The notes beneath the pieces are model-generated. The model was not told the DNA's origin. It did no database searches and saw only the letters and a list, made by a program, of their open reading frames with translations. A stretch of DNA of 64,000 nt from Mesorhizobium loti (GTDB lineage: Bacteria > Pseudomonadota > Alphaproteobacteria > Rhizobiales > Rhizobiaceae), in NCBI RefSeq assembly GCF_013170705.1, contig NZ_CP033334.1:3883501-3947500 (forward strand), in the 5' to 3' direction. The translations under genes and the position numbers were made by a program. How positions within the stretch are numbered: the stretch's first letter is position 1; each line of letters starts with the position of its first letter. Of the stretch, positions 1 through 10,775 are shown in pieces.

Positions 1-10
1 GAGGACGGCC

Positions 11-538
11 ATGAATTCCATCGAAATCGGAGCGCTGAGTGCCGGTGCGGAAACACTGGCAAAGCTGGCTGACCTGCTGGTCGAGACAGTTGCCGGCGGT
101 GGCTCTGTCAGCTTCATGCATCCGCTGGTGCCGGAAGCGGCAAGCGCATTCTGGGAGAGGTCGCTGGCGGCGGCGGCAAAAGGCGAAAGGGTGGTGCTTG
201 GCGCATGGGACGGCAAGGTTCTGGCCGGCACCGTCACCTTGCTGCTCGACTGCCCACCCAATCAGCCGCACCGGGCCGAAATCGCCAAGCTGATGACATC
301 AGTCGAATACCGGGGCAGGGGTATCGGAACGCGCCTGATGCGGGCCGCGGAGCGTCTCGCCGTGGAGAATGGACGCACGCTGCTGGTTCTGGATACGGCG
401 ACGGAAGAGGGCGCGTCAGGCCTCTACGAAAAACTCGGTTTCACCCTGGCTGGGGAAATTCCGGACTATGCGCTGAAGCCGCATGGCGGGCTGACTGGCA
501 CGCTGATCTACTGGAAGCGGATCGGCGCCGGGTCGTGA
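11..538 (+). CDS. GNAT family N-acetyltransferase
   Basis: A 175-residue single-domain GNAT protein that should transfer an acetyl group from acetyl-CoA to an amine; the substrate cannot be told from sequence. The acetyl-CoA pyrophosphate loop is visible as RGRGIG at residues 101-106, inside the usual beta4-alpha3 context (VEYRGRGIGTRLM), followed by the C-terminal YEKLGF segment typical of the fold. The start is the ATG after a GAGGAC-like ribosome binding site at the very edge of the window. It ends 12 bases before the end of the convergent LysR gene, so it is not obviously part of the neighbouring phosphonate unit. Cytoplasmic. Confidence 0.85.
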   Translation: MNSIEIGALSAGAETLAKLADLLVETVAGGGSVSFMHPLVPEAASAFWERSLAAAAKGERVVLGAWDGKVLAGTVTLLLDCPPNQPHRAEIAKLMTSVEYRGRGIGTRLMRAAERLAVENGRTLLVLDTATEEGASGLYEKLGFTLAGEIPDYALKPHGGLTGTLIYWKRIGAGS

Positions 539-550
539 TGGCTCACGCCG

Positions 551-3293
<2,743 letters not shown>

Positions 3294-3322
3294 CCGCGGT
3301 CCATCACCGGGAAGGACAGCCC

Positions 3323-3436
3323 ATGTGTTTCTGCTTCAATGGCGCAAACGCGCTGGCTGCATTCCGGCCGGAGACCTGTCGCGAGCGGTCGCCTGACGCG
3401 TCGTTTTTCGGCCCATTGCCGATCGCGCCCAGCTGA
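3323..3436 (+). CDS. Possible 37-residue cysteine-containing small ORF
   Basis: Starts at an ATG 13 bases after a GGAAGGA-like site, immediately downstream of tmpB, and begins MCFCFNG. It has three cysteines, two in a CxC pair, and no recognisable domain. It may be a small protein translated with tmpAB or simply chance. Little else can be said. Confidence 0.2.
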   Translation: MCFCFNGANALAAFRPETCRERSPDASFFGPLPIAPS

Positions 3437-3446
3437 AACGAAGCAC

Positions 3447-3470
3447 CCGCGCGGCGGAAGCGCCGCGCGG
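3447..3470. terminator. Strong GC hairpin between converging genes
   Basis: Perfect 10-base-pair stem CCGCGCGGCG / CGCCGCGCGG with a GAAG tetraloop, placed between tmpB (+) and the flavin monooxygenase (-). There is no T tract, so it may act as a Rho-associated or structural terminator for both directions rather than a classical intrinsic one. Confidence 0.45.
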
Positions 3471-3520
3471 GGCCGGCCTTGCTGATCGCAGGAGAGGAGG
3501 GGACTCCTGGGGATAGGCAG

Positions 3521-5329
3521 CTAGGCCTTGTGGTGAACCTGTTGCAGCCCATAGACCGGCGTCGGCAAGCCGACCTGCCGTGCTTTCAGCTGCAGCGACA
3601 GATACTGCGAATAGTGGCGCGACTGGTGGAGGTTGCCGCCATGGAACCACAGTGCCTCCTGCTGGGTCGGCTTCCACATGTTGCGCTGCTCGCCTTCCCA
3701 CGGGCCGGGATCCTTGGCGGTGTCGGAGCCAAGGCCCCAGACCTTGCCGACCTTGTCGGCCACCTCCTGCGAGATGAGGTCCGCGGCCCAGCCGTTCATC
3801 GAGCCATAGCCGGTGGCATAGATCACGAGGTCGGCCGGCAATTCGGTGCCATCGACGAATTTGACGCCGGTCTGGGTCAATTCCTGCACCGCGGCACCTG
3901 GACCGCTCTTGAGCTTGATCGAGCCGTCGATGACGAGATCGCAAGCGCCGACATCGATATAGTAACCCGAACCGCGGCGCAGGTATTTCATGAACAGGCC
4001 CGAACCGTCATCACCCCAGTCGAGCAGGAAGCCGGCCTTCTCCAGGTCCGCGTAGAACTTCGCGTCACGTTCCTTCATCTGCTGGTAAAGCGGAATCTGG
4101 AACTCGTGCATGATGCGGTAGGGCAGGGAGGCGAAGATCAGGTCGGCCTTGCGCGTCGTCATGCCGTTCTCGACCGCCTGCTCCGAATAGAGCCCGCCGA
4201 GCCCGATATCCATCAGCGTGTCGGACCTGACGATATGGGTGGAGGAGCGCTGCACCATGGTGACGTCGGCGCCTCCCTCCCACAGTGCCGCGCATATGTC
4301 ATGGGCGGAGTTGTTGGAGCCGATGACCACGACCTTCTTGCCGCGGTACTTGTCTGGACCCGGATGGGTCGAGGAATGCTGCTGTTCGCCCTTGAAGATG
4401 TCCTGGCCCTTGTATTTCGGCCAGTTCGCCTTGCCGGACATGCCGGTCGCGAGCACCAGCTGCTTGGGCTTGAGCACGATCTCCTCGCCGTCGCGCTCTA
4501 CGACGACGGTCCATTCCTTGGCCTTCTCGTCGTACCTGGCGGATTTGGCTGTTGTGGAGGACCAGTAGTTCAGCTCCATCACCTTCGTGTACATCTCAAG
4601 CCAGTCGCCGATCTTGTCCTTCGGCGCGAAAACCGGCCAGTTCTTTGGGAAGTCGATATAGGGCAGATGGTCGTACCAGACCGGATCATGCAGGCAGAGC
4701 GACTTGTAGCGCTTGCGCCAGGAATCGCCCGGGCGTTCGTTCTTTTCGATGATGATGGCCGGCACGCCGAGCTGGCGCAGGCGGGCACCCAGCGCAATGC
4801 CGCCCTGGCCGCCGCCGATGATCACGACATAGGGCTGTCTGCTGCGGCCGAGTTCGGCGATCTCGTCGTCACGCTCCTCGCGCCAGGATTTCCTGTCCTT
4901 GCCGTGACCATGCTTGGCTCCGAGCGGTCGGGTGAAGCCGGACTTCTCCTCGTGTCCCTTCAGTTCAGCCATGGTGGTGAGCAAGGTCCAGATAAGGTCG
5001 CCCTTGAAGCGCACCAGGCCGAAGCCGCGCGCCGCCCTTGTCTCGAAGGTGATCCAGGCAGTGGTGACACCGTCCGCCTCGCTTGCTTCCTCGCCTTCGG
5101 CGACCTTCCAGTCGCTTGGTCCGGTTTCAGCCAAGGTTGCCGTCAGCATGTCGCGGACCTGGTCCTGGCCCTCCATCGTCTTCAGGTTCCAGGTAAAGGT
5201 GACGAGATCGCGCCAGTAGCAATCCGCCTGGAAACAATTGGCGGCTGCGTCTATGTCGCCGTCCGCAAGCGCCTTGCCGAACTTGTCGAGCAGCGCCTGC
5301 GCCTTCGTGGTGGGGGTTCTCTCAAGCAT
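3521..5329 (-). CDS. SnoaL-fused flavin-dependent monooxygenase
   Basis: A 602-residue two-part protein. Residues about 1-140 look like a SnoaL/NTF2-type cone domain (FGKALADGDIDAAANCF opening); the rest is an FMO/Baeyer-Villiger-like flavoprotein with the FAD motif GGGQGG at 172-177, a second NADPH motif GSNNSAHD, and the late ATGYGSMNG motif. The start at 5329 follows GGAGGAGAAACC; the open frame runs 122 codons further upstream but that part is antisense-like and overlaps the preceding gene. It lies 26 bases after the dehydrogenase and so shares its sigma-54 promoter. Plausible role (inference): oxygenating the ketone made by the dehydrogenase. Substrate unknown. Confidence 0.8.
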   Translation of the reverse strand: MLERTPTTKAQALLDKFGKALADGDIDAAANCFQADCYWRDLVTFTWNLKTMEGQDQVRDMLTATLAETGPSDWKVAEGEEASEADGVTTAWITFETRAARGFGLVRFKGDLIWTLLTTMAELKGHEEKSGFTRPLGAKHGHGKDRKSWREERDDEIAELGRSRQPYVVIIGGGQGGIALGARLRQLGVPAIIIEKNERPGDSWRKRYKSLCLHDPVWYDHLPYIDFPKNWPVFAPKDKIGDWLEMYTKVMELNYWSSTTAKSARYDEKAKEWTVVVERDGEEIVLKPKQLVLATGMSGKANWPKYKGQDIFKGEQQHSSTHPGPDKYRGKKVVVIGSNNSAHDICAALWEGGADVTMVQRSSTHIVRSDTLMDIGLGGLYSEQAVENGMTTRKADLIFASLPYRIMHEFQIPLYQQMKERDAKFYADLEKAGFLLDWGDDGSGLFMKYLRRGSGYYIDVGACDLVIDGSIKLKSGPGAAVQELTQTGVKFVDGTELPADLVIYATGYGSMNGWAADLISQEVADKVGKVWGLGSDTAKDPGPWEGEQRNMWKPTQQEALWFHGGNLHQSRHYSQYLSLQLKARQVGLPTPVYGLQQVHHKA

Positions 5330-5355
5330 GGTTTCTCCTCCGGTTGTCAAATTGA

Positions 5356-6468
5356 TCAGGAAAGGTCGATGAGGATTTTCAGCTGGGTTCCGGCAGGATC
5401 GAGCAGGGCATCGAAACCGCCGGACACCGCCTCCGCAAGACGTATGCGCCTGGTGACCACCTTGGAGGCAGGCAACTGTCCCGAACTGATGAGACGGATG
5501 ACACGCGGCCACAGATGCGTTGGATAGGCCCAGGAGCCGCGGATATCGACGTCCTTGAACGTGACCTGGAACCAGTCGAGCGGGTTCTCGTGCGGATGCA
5601 GGCCGGTTTGCACGACGACACCCTGCTTGCGCACAGCCGCGAGGCAAGCCTTCAGCGCATGTTCGTTGCCGACGCATTCGATGGCGATATCGCAACCGAC
5701 ACCGCCTTCGCTCGCGGCGCGCACCGCCTCATCCACCTTGTACCGCTTCGGATTGAGTGTCACCACGCCAGGCAGGATCGAACGCGCCATCTCCAGCCTG
5801 GTGTCGTTCAGGTCGGAGATGAACAGTTGGGTTGCGCCCGCGGCGCGCGCGGCCAGCATCGTCAGAATGCCGATCGGGCCGGCGCCGGTGACCAGCACAG
5901 AGCTTCCCGCGCTTACCCCACCACGGTCGCAGGCATAGACGGCGACCGCGGTCGGCTCGACCAATGCGGCTTCCTCATCGGACATTTCGTCTGGGATGCG
6001 CTCGACATTGTAGTCGTTGAGCAAGGCGGCTTCCGCCATGCCGCCGCCGATCCAGCTCAAGCCCGCCAGCGCAAGCTTGTCGGACAGATGGTAGAGGCCG
6101 CGCGCGGCATAATAGTCTCCCGAGCGCGGCATGATCAGCGGCTGCACCGCCACGCGGTCGCCAACCGAGACAGAGGTCACGTCGTCGCCGACGGCCTCGA
6201 TGACGCCGCCGAATTCATGTCCAAGCACCTGCACGCCGCTGGCGCCGGTGAACGGATGCGGCTCCGTCGGTATGAAGATCGGCCCGTAACTATATTCATG
6301 CAGGTCGGTTCCGCAGATTCCGACAAACCTGTTGCGGAGAACAACCTGTCCCGGCCCCGGCCTTGCCGGCCTGGGAATGTCCTCGATGCGCAAATCCCTG
6401 GCGGCATGAAAGCGCAGGGCCTGCATGCTCCGCGCCGCGGCTGCAAGATTGACCGCGTTCTGTGTCAT
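5356..6468 (-). CDS. Zinc-type alcohol dehydrogenase, 2,3-butanediol dehydrogenase-like
   Basis: A 370-residue medium-chain dehydrogenase. Catalytic zinc ligands are visible: C52 (ICGTDLHE), H84-E85 (GHEFGG) and E171 (EPTAV); the NAD-binding glycine motif is GAGPIG. The stretch GICGTDLHEY-GPIFIP is characteristic of 2,3-butanediol/threonine-type dehydrogenases. Unusual: the lobe that normally carries four structural-zinc cysteines (about 108-130) has none, so this protein should bind only the catalytic zinc. The start at 6468 has AGGAGAAGCC upstream. It is the first gene after a sigma-54 promoter and is followed by the flavin monooxygenase, suggesting a two-step oxidation of a secondary alcohol or diol. 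Confidence 0.85.
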   Translation of the reverse strand: MTQNAVNLAAAARSMQALRFHAARDLRIEDIPRPARPGPGQVVLRNRFVGICGTDLHEYSYGPIFIPTEPHPFTGASGVQVLGHEFGGVIEAVGDDVTSVSVGDRVAVQPLIMPRSGDYYAARGLYHLSDKLALAGLSWIGGGMAEAALLNDYNVERIPDEMSDEEAALVEPTAVAVYACDRGGVSAGSSVLVTGAGPIGILTMLAARAAGATQLFISDLNDTRLEMARSILPGVVTLNPKRYKVDEAVRAASEGGVGCDIAIECVGNEHALKACLAAVRKQGVVVQTGLHPHENPLDWFQVTFKDVDIRGSWAYPTHLWPRVIRLISSGQLPASKVVTRRIRLAEAVSGGFDALLDPAGTQLKILIDLS

Positions 6469-6508
6469 GGCTTCTCCTCCAAGTTCCATGTGGGTACCTG
6501 GAACGCGG

Positions 6509-6524
6509 AGCAAGCAGCATGCCA
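6509..6524 (-). promoter_or_regulatory. Sigma-54 (-24/-12) promoter for the dehydrogenase-monooxygenase operon
   Basis: On the minus strand the sequence reads TGGCATG-CTGC-TTGCT, an essentially perfect match to TGGCAYR-N4-TTGCW with the invariant GG and GC at the right spacing. Transcription would start near 6498, about 30 bases before the ATG at 6468. The neighbouring gene encodes a sigma-54 activator, which supports the call. Confidence 0.85.
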
Positions 6525-6590
6525 ACCGTACTGCTGAGTCGGAAATCGTAATAAAATCAGCATCATCTAGCGGTTTCTGCTGTCATGGGC

Positions 6591-6640
6591 TGTTGCGGCG
6601 GTGTTGCGCGTGCCATGGCGCGCCACAGCGGACGCAACAC
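6591..6640. promoter_or_regulatory. Candidate enhancer (UAS) for the sigma-54 activator
   Basis: Three copies of TGTTGCG: two direct copies at 6591-6597 and 6602-6608, 11 bases apart (one helical turn), and one inverted copy at 6633-6639. The outer pair forms the 8-base inverted repeat GTGTTGCG/CGCAACAC, with the palindrome TGGCGCGCCA between. The block lies 90-140 bases upstream of the predicted start site, normal for enhancer-binding proteins, and abuts the end of the activator gene. Confidence 0.55.
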
Positions 6641-8562
6641 TAATTGGGCGCGTCCAGCCGCAGCCGCTTCATGCGGCGATGCACCGTCGTGCGGTCGACA
6701 CCCAGACGCCGCGCGGCCTCGGAGATGTTCCAGCCAGCGGCCGCGAGAGCATCCAGCAGTGCCGCACGCTCGTCCTCGGGCGACGGAGCGCGCAGGGCAA
6801 CCAGTCTGGCGGGCGCAGCAAGCGGCGTCAGGTATGGCAATGCGAAGTCGGGCAGGTCGGCTGGCTCGATCATCCCGCCCTCGCAAAGCGTCACCGCCAG
6901 ATCGATGGCGTTTACGAGTTCGCGGATGTTGCCGGGCCAGCGGTGACGGATCAGCGCCAGGCGCGCCGCGGGCGAGAGCTTGGCTGTCCGGCCGGCAAGG
7001 TGGGCGCGCTGATCCACCAGTCGGTCCAGCAGCCATTCGAAATCGGTGCGTTCGCGCAGCGCCGGCAAGGTCAGCGAGGCCGCGTTCAGCCGGTAGAACA
7101 GATCCTCGCGGAAACGTCCCTCTTCGACCAGCTTGCGCAGATCATGGTGCGAGGCCGAGATGATCTTGATGTCGACCTGTCGCGGCTCGATGCCGCCGAC
7201 CGGGACCAGTTCGCGTTCGGCGATCACGCGCAGCAGCCGCGATTGCAGAGGGTAGGGCATGTCACCGATCTCGTCGAGGAACAGCGTGCCGCCGTTGGCG
7301 GCCTCGATCAGTCCCTTGCGCCCCTTGGCGGCGGCTCCGGTAAAAGCACCGGCGACATGGCCAAAAAGTTCGCTCTCGATCAGATGTTCAGGAATGGCCG
7401 CGCAGTTGATGGCGACAAACGGGCCGGGCCGCTGCGCACAATCGTGGATCGCGCGGGCGAGATATTCCTTGCCGGAGCCGGTCTCGCCATGGATCAGGAT
7501 GGGAATGGTCGTGCGCGCCAGCTTGGCGGCACGCAGTTGCGTGGCAGCCATCGCCGGATCGCCGCCGGAAAGGTCGCCGATAGGCTTCGGTACCGCCTCG
7601 ACCGGCGCGCGGCGTCCGGTCGCCGGCTGCGGTTCGATGGCGTGCGCGAACAGCGCGCTGCCGCTGCGGCCGAACACCAGCCGCTCCTCGGTCGGGCGGC
7701 CGCGTGTCAGGCTCGGCAGATCGTCGACGCTGACATCGAGATAGCGCGAGATCGACTGGCCGATGGGGGAGGGCGAGTGCCGCCAGTCGACACCTCCGGC
7801 CTGCGCCAGAAGCAGCGCTCCGCCACGCGTCGTGCCAAGGATGCGGCCCGAGGCATCGAGGGCGATGGCCGCCTCGGGGTCGACGTCGAGGAATTCCGGC
7901 GAACGGGAAAAACGCAGCACCCATTCGGAGTGCATCTGGGCCATCAGATTGGCGAGCTCGATGCGCCGCGCGGAAGCCGTCACCAGGTGCAGCGCCAGGT
8001 TCTGGCTGATCTTCGGCTGCGGGGAGCGCAGCAGGGAAATGTCGAGCACAGCGGCGAGCTCGCCATTGGTGTCGAAGATCGGCGCGGCGGTGCAGGAGAG
8101 CGGCGTGTGGGTCGTGTCGAAATGGTCGGTCTGGTGGATCGTCATCGCCTCGCCAGTGACGATGCAGGAGCCGACACCGCAGGTTCCGGTGCGGCTTTCC
8201 GACCATTCGGAGCCGAGATAAAGTCCTGCCGTGCGCAACTGGTCCATGAACAGGGGATCACCGAGGAAGTCGACGGTGACGCCCTTCGCGTTTGCCAGCA
8301 GCAGCACATAGTTCTGGCCCGCCACCTGCTTGAAGAGGGTTTCCAGGCCGCTGCGGGCGATCGCGATCAGCCGCTCGGACTGTTCGCGATGTTCGCGCAA
8401 CTGGGTATCGGGGACGATATAGGCTTCCGTCGGCCGGGCCGGGTCGAGCCGGTGGGTGTCCACACAGCGTAGCCAGGACTTGACCACGACATCGTCGCGG
8501 GCCGATGTCCTGCCGGACAGGACCTGCTCTATTTCCCGGATATGCTCCCGTTCGCCAGCCAC
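6640..8562 (-). CDS. Sigma-54-dependent transcriptional activator, AcoR/Fis family
   Basis: A 640-residue enhancer-binding protein: N-terminal GAF-like sensory part (to about 200), a linker, the AAA+ domain with Walker A GETGSGKE and the sigma-54 contact loop GAFTGA, and a C-terminal Fis-type helix-turn-helix ending at the stop. The architecture is that of AcoR/MimR-type activators of acetoin, ketone or alcohol catabolism. I prefer the GTG at 8562, which has GGGAGGAGG just upstream; an ATG at 8616 extends it by 18 codons. It reads toward the dehydrogenase-monooxygenase pair, whose promoter is of sigma-54 type, so it is very probably their activator. The inducer cannot be deduced. Confidence 0.9.
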   Translation of the reverse strand: MAGEREHIREIEQVLSGRTSARDDVVVKSWLRCVDTHRLDPARPTEAYIVPDTQLREHREQSERLIAIARSGLETLFKQVAGQNYVLLLANAKGVTVDFLGDPLFMDQLRTAGLYLGSEWSESRTGTCGVGSCIVTGEAMTIHQTDHFDTTHTPLSCTAAPIFDTNGELAAVLDISLLRSPQPKISQNLALHLVTASARRIELANLMAQMHSEWVLRFSRSPEFLDVDPEAAIALDASGRILGTTRGGALLLAQAGGVDWRHSPSPIGQSISRYLDVSVDDLPSLTRGRPTEERLVFGRSGSALFAHAIEPQPATGRRAPVEAVPKPIGDLSGGDPAMAATQLRAAKLARTTIPILIHGETGSGKEYLARAIHDCAQRPGPFVAINCAAIPEHLIESELFGHVAGAFTGAAAKGRKGLIEAANGGTLFLDEIGDMPYPLQSRLLRVIAERELVPVGGIEPRQVDIKIISASHHDLRKLVEEGRFREDLFYRLNAASLTLPALRERTDFEWLLDRLVDQRAHLAGRTAKLSPAARLALIRHRWPGNIRELVNAIDLAVTLCEGGMIEPADLPDFALPYLTPLAAPARLVALRAPSPEDERAALLDALAAAGWNISEAARRLGVDRTTVHRRMKRLRLDAPN

Positions 8563-8707
8563 GCGTCCTCCTCCCAAGGCAACGTTTAGCCTGGCATAGT
8601 GGTGCGACGGCCGCATGGGCTCAACTGTACTATGGTAGCGCGTGGCTTATCGCGTTATCGCGAGACGGGGCCGATCTCACAGGCGAGTGAATTCGCATTA
8701 TCCCCCA

Positions 8708-8736
8708 TTGACGAGCCCGCGACTCCACCTTTATGG
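8708..8736 (+). promoter_or_regulatory. Candidate promoter of the ilvIH leader
   Basis: TTGACG at 8708-8713 and TTATGG at 8731-8736 with a 17-base spacer. The expected transcription start is near 8743, only a few bases before the leader-peptide ATG at 8746, so the leader mRNA would be almost leaderless. Confidence 0.45.
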
Positions 8737-8745
8737 TTCGCCACC

Positions 8746-8796
8746 ATGAAAAAGGCACTCATTCTCGTAGGAAGGCGCGTGGGCAAGGCGGTGTAA
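8746..8796 (+). CDS. ilvIH leader peptide (16 residues, Leu-Ile-Leu-Val)
   Basis: A 16-codon ORF reading MKKALILVGRRVGKAV, with Leu-Ile-Leu-Val at residues 5-8 and two further valines. It sits immediately upstream of an RNA hairpin series and a terminator in front of acetolactate synthase. This is the expected layout for attenuation by branched-chain aminoacyl-tRNA supply: ribosome stalling at residues 5-8 would change downstream folding. No Shine-Dalgarno site precedes it. Confidence 0.7.
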   Translation: MKKALILVGRRVGKAV

Positions 8797-8852
8797 CCGC
8801 CGGGCGAAATCCTCCCATGCGCAACACACAGGCTCCCTCGGGGGCCTTTTTT
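8775..8852 (+). terminator. Attenuator hairpins and terminator of ilvIH
   Basis: Three elements: GCGCGTGGG (8775-8783) pairs with CCCATGCGC (8814-8822); a perfect GGCGGT/ACCGCC hairpin (8787-8801) spans the leader stop codon; and GGCTCCC/GGGGGCC (8831-8846) is followed by TTTTTT (8847-8852), an intrinsic terminator. The first stem overlaps the 3' half of the leader peptide, so ribosome position should decide which structure forms. Confidence 0.7.
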
Positions 8853-8916
8853 ATTGCCTGAAACACGACTAAACGACCAGCAATCGCCAGATGGCGGACA
8901 GTACGGGACCAGACCG

Positions 8917-10698
8917 ATGAGCAATGGACAGAACGGGCGACGTGAAATGACGGGCGCCGAAATGGTGGTGCAGGCGCTGAAGGACAATGGCGTCAAGCAC
9001 GTCTTCGGCTATCCGGGCGGCGCGGTCCTTCCGATCTATGACGAGATTTTCCAGCAAGACGAGGTCGAGCACATTCTGGTGCGGCACGAACAAGGCGCGG
9101 GCCATGCGGCCGAGGGCTATGCACGCTCGACCGGCAAGGCCGGCGTCATGCTGGTGACTTCCGGCCCCGGTGCCACCAATGCGGTGACGCCGCTGCAGGA
9201 CGCGCTGATGGATTCGATCCCGCTGGTCTGCCTGACGGGGCAGGTGCCGACCTCGCTCATCGGTTCCGATGCGTTCCAGGAGTGCGATACGGTCGGCATC
9301 ACGCGGCCCTGCACCAAGCACAACTGGCTGGTGAAGGACGTCAATGAACTCGCGGCGACCATCCATGAGGCCTTCCATGTCGCGACGACCGGCCGGCCTG
9401 GTCCGGTGGTGGTCGACATTCCGAAGGACGTGCAGTTCGCCAAGGGGTTCTACGTCCCGCCGCAGATCGCGCCGCGCACCAGCTACCAGCCAAAGGTCCA
9501 GGGTGATCTGGAGAAGGTCAAGGCGGCGGTCGATCTGATGGCCAATGCCAAAAGGCCGATCATCTACAGCGGCGGCGGCGTGATCAATTCCGGTCCGGAA
9601 GCGAGCCACCTGTTGCGCGAGCTGGTCGACCTCACCGGTTTCCCGATCACCTCGACGCTGATGGGGCTCGGCGCCTATCCGGCGTCGGGCAAGAACTGGC
9701 TGGGCATGCTCGGCATGCACGGCACCTACGAAGCCAACATGGCCATGCATGATTGCGACGTGATGATCTGCATCGGCGCGCGCTTCGACGACCGTATCAC
9801 CGGCCGGCTCAACGCGTTCTCGCCGAATTCACGCAAGATCCACATCGACATCGATCCGTCGTCGATCAACAAGAACGTGCACACCGAAGTGCCGATCATC
9901 GGCGACGTCGGCCGGGTGCTGGAGGATATGGTGCGGTTGTGGCGGGCAACCGCCAAGGCCGACAAGAAGGCGCTCTATCCCTGGTGGGAGCAGATCGCCA
10001 AATGGCGCGCGCGCGATTCACTGGCGTTCAAGATGAACAACGACGTGATCATGCCGCAATACGCCATCCAGCGGCTCTACGAACTGACCAAGGACATGGA
10101 CACCTACATCACCACCGAGGTCGGCCAGCACCAGATGTGGGCGGCGCAGCACTATCATTTCGACAAGCCGAACCGCTGGATGACGTCAGGCGGGCTGGGC
10201 ACGATGGGTTACGGCCTGCCGGCGGCGCTCGGCGTGCAGATCGCCCATCCCGACGCGCTGGTCGTCGACATTGCCGGCGACGCTTCGGTGCAGATGACGA
10301 TGCAGGAGATGAGTGCGGCCGTGCAGCACGACGCGCCGATCAAGATCTTCATCCTCAACAACCAGTACATGGGCATGGTGCGCCAATGGCAGCAGTTGCT
10401 GCATGGCAACCGGCTGTCGCATTCCTACACCGAGGCGATGCCGGACTTCGTCAAGCTGGCCGAGGCCTATGGCGGCCACGGCATTCGCTGCGAGAAGCCG
10501 AACGAGCTGGACGATGCCATCAAGGAGATGATCTCGGTCAGGAAGCCGGTGCTGTTCGACTGCCGCGTGGCGACGCTTGCCAATTGCTTCCCGATGATCC
10601 CGTCAGGCAAGGCGCATAACGAGATGCTGTTGCCGGACGAGGCCACCGACGAGGCGGTGGCGAATGCCATCGACGCCAAGGGCCGGGAACTGGTGTAA
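8917..10698 (+). CDS. ilvI: Acetolactate synthase large subunit
   Basis: A 593-residue thiamine-diphosphate enzyme that condenses two pyruvates to acetolactate (or pyruvate with 2-oxobutyrate), the first common step of Val/Leu/Ile synthesis. Visible: the catalytic glutamate in RHEQGAGHAAEGYAR, the FAD-binding middle domain, and the ThDP motif GDASVQ...LNNQY near residue 455-485. Length is normal for the IlvI/IlvB family. The ATG at 8917 is chosen because an upstream in-frame ATG (8854) lies directly after the attenuator terminator and adds no family-like sequence. It precedes ilvH by about 77 bases in the same operon, controlled by the leader described above. Confidence 0.97.
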   Translation: MSNGQNGRREMTGAEMVVQALKDNGVKHVFGYPGGAVLPIYDEIFQQDEVEHILVRHEQGAGHAAEGYARSTGKAGVMLVTSGPGATNAVTPLQDALMDSIPLVCLTGQVPTSLIGSDAFQECDTVGITRPCTKHNWLVKDVNELAATIHEAFHVATTGRPGPVVVDIPKDVQFAKGFYVPPQIAPRTSYQPKVQGDLEKVKAAVDLMANAKRPIIYSGGGVINSGPEASHLLRELVDLTGFPITSTLMGLGAYPASGKNWLGMLGMHGTYEANMAMHDCDVMICIGARFDDRITGRLNAFSPNSRKIHIDIDPSSINKNVHTEVPIIGDVGRVLEDMVRLWRATAKADKKALYPWWEQIAKWRARDSLAFKMNNDVIMPQYAIQRLYELTKDMDTYITTEVGQHQMWAAQHYHFDKPNRWMTSGGLGTMGYGLPAALGVQIAHPDALVVDIAGDASVQMTMQEMSAAVQHDAPIKIFILNNQYMGMVRQWQQLLHGNRLSHSYTEAMPDFVKLAEAYGGHGIRCEKPNELDDAIKEMISVRKPVLFDCRVATLANCFPMIPSGKAHNEMLLPDEATDEAVANAIDAKGRELV

Positions 10699-10775
10699 TC
10701 GACGAGCCAAGGCAGGGCTTGTCGAAAGAAGCCGTGCGAAAACAATAATCAGATCAAGAATTTGAGATCCATGTC

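Noticed and set aside
3479..5527. Plus-strand 682-codon open frame opposite the flavin monooxygenase
   Set aside because: It is the antisense shadow of a gene with clear FMO motifs; its translation has no recognisable domain and high-GC DNA commonly leaves such frames open.
6601..8472. Plus-strand 623-codon frame opposite the sigma-54 activator
   Set aside because: Antisense to GAFTGA and Walker motifs on the other strand; no domain or ribosome site.
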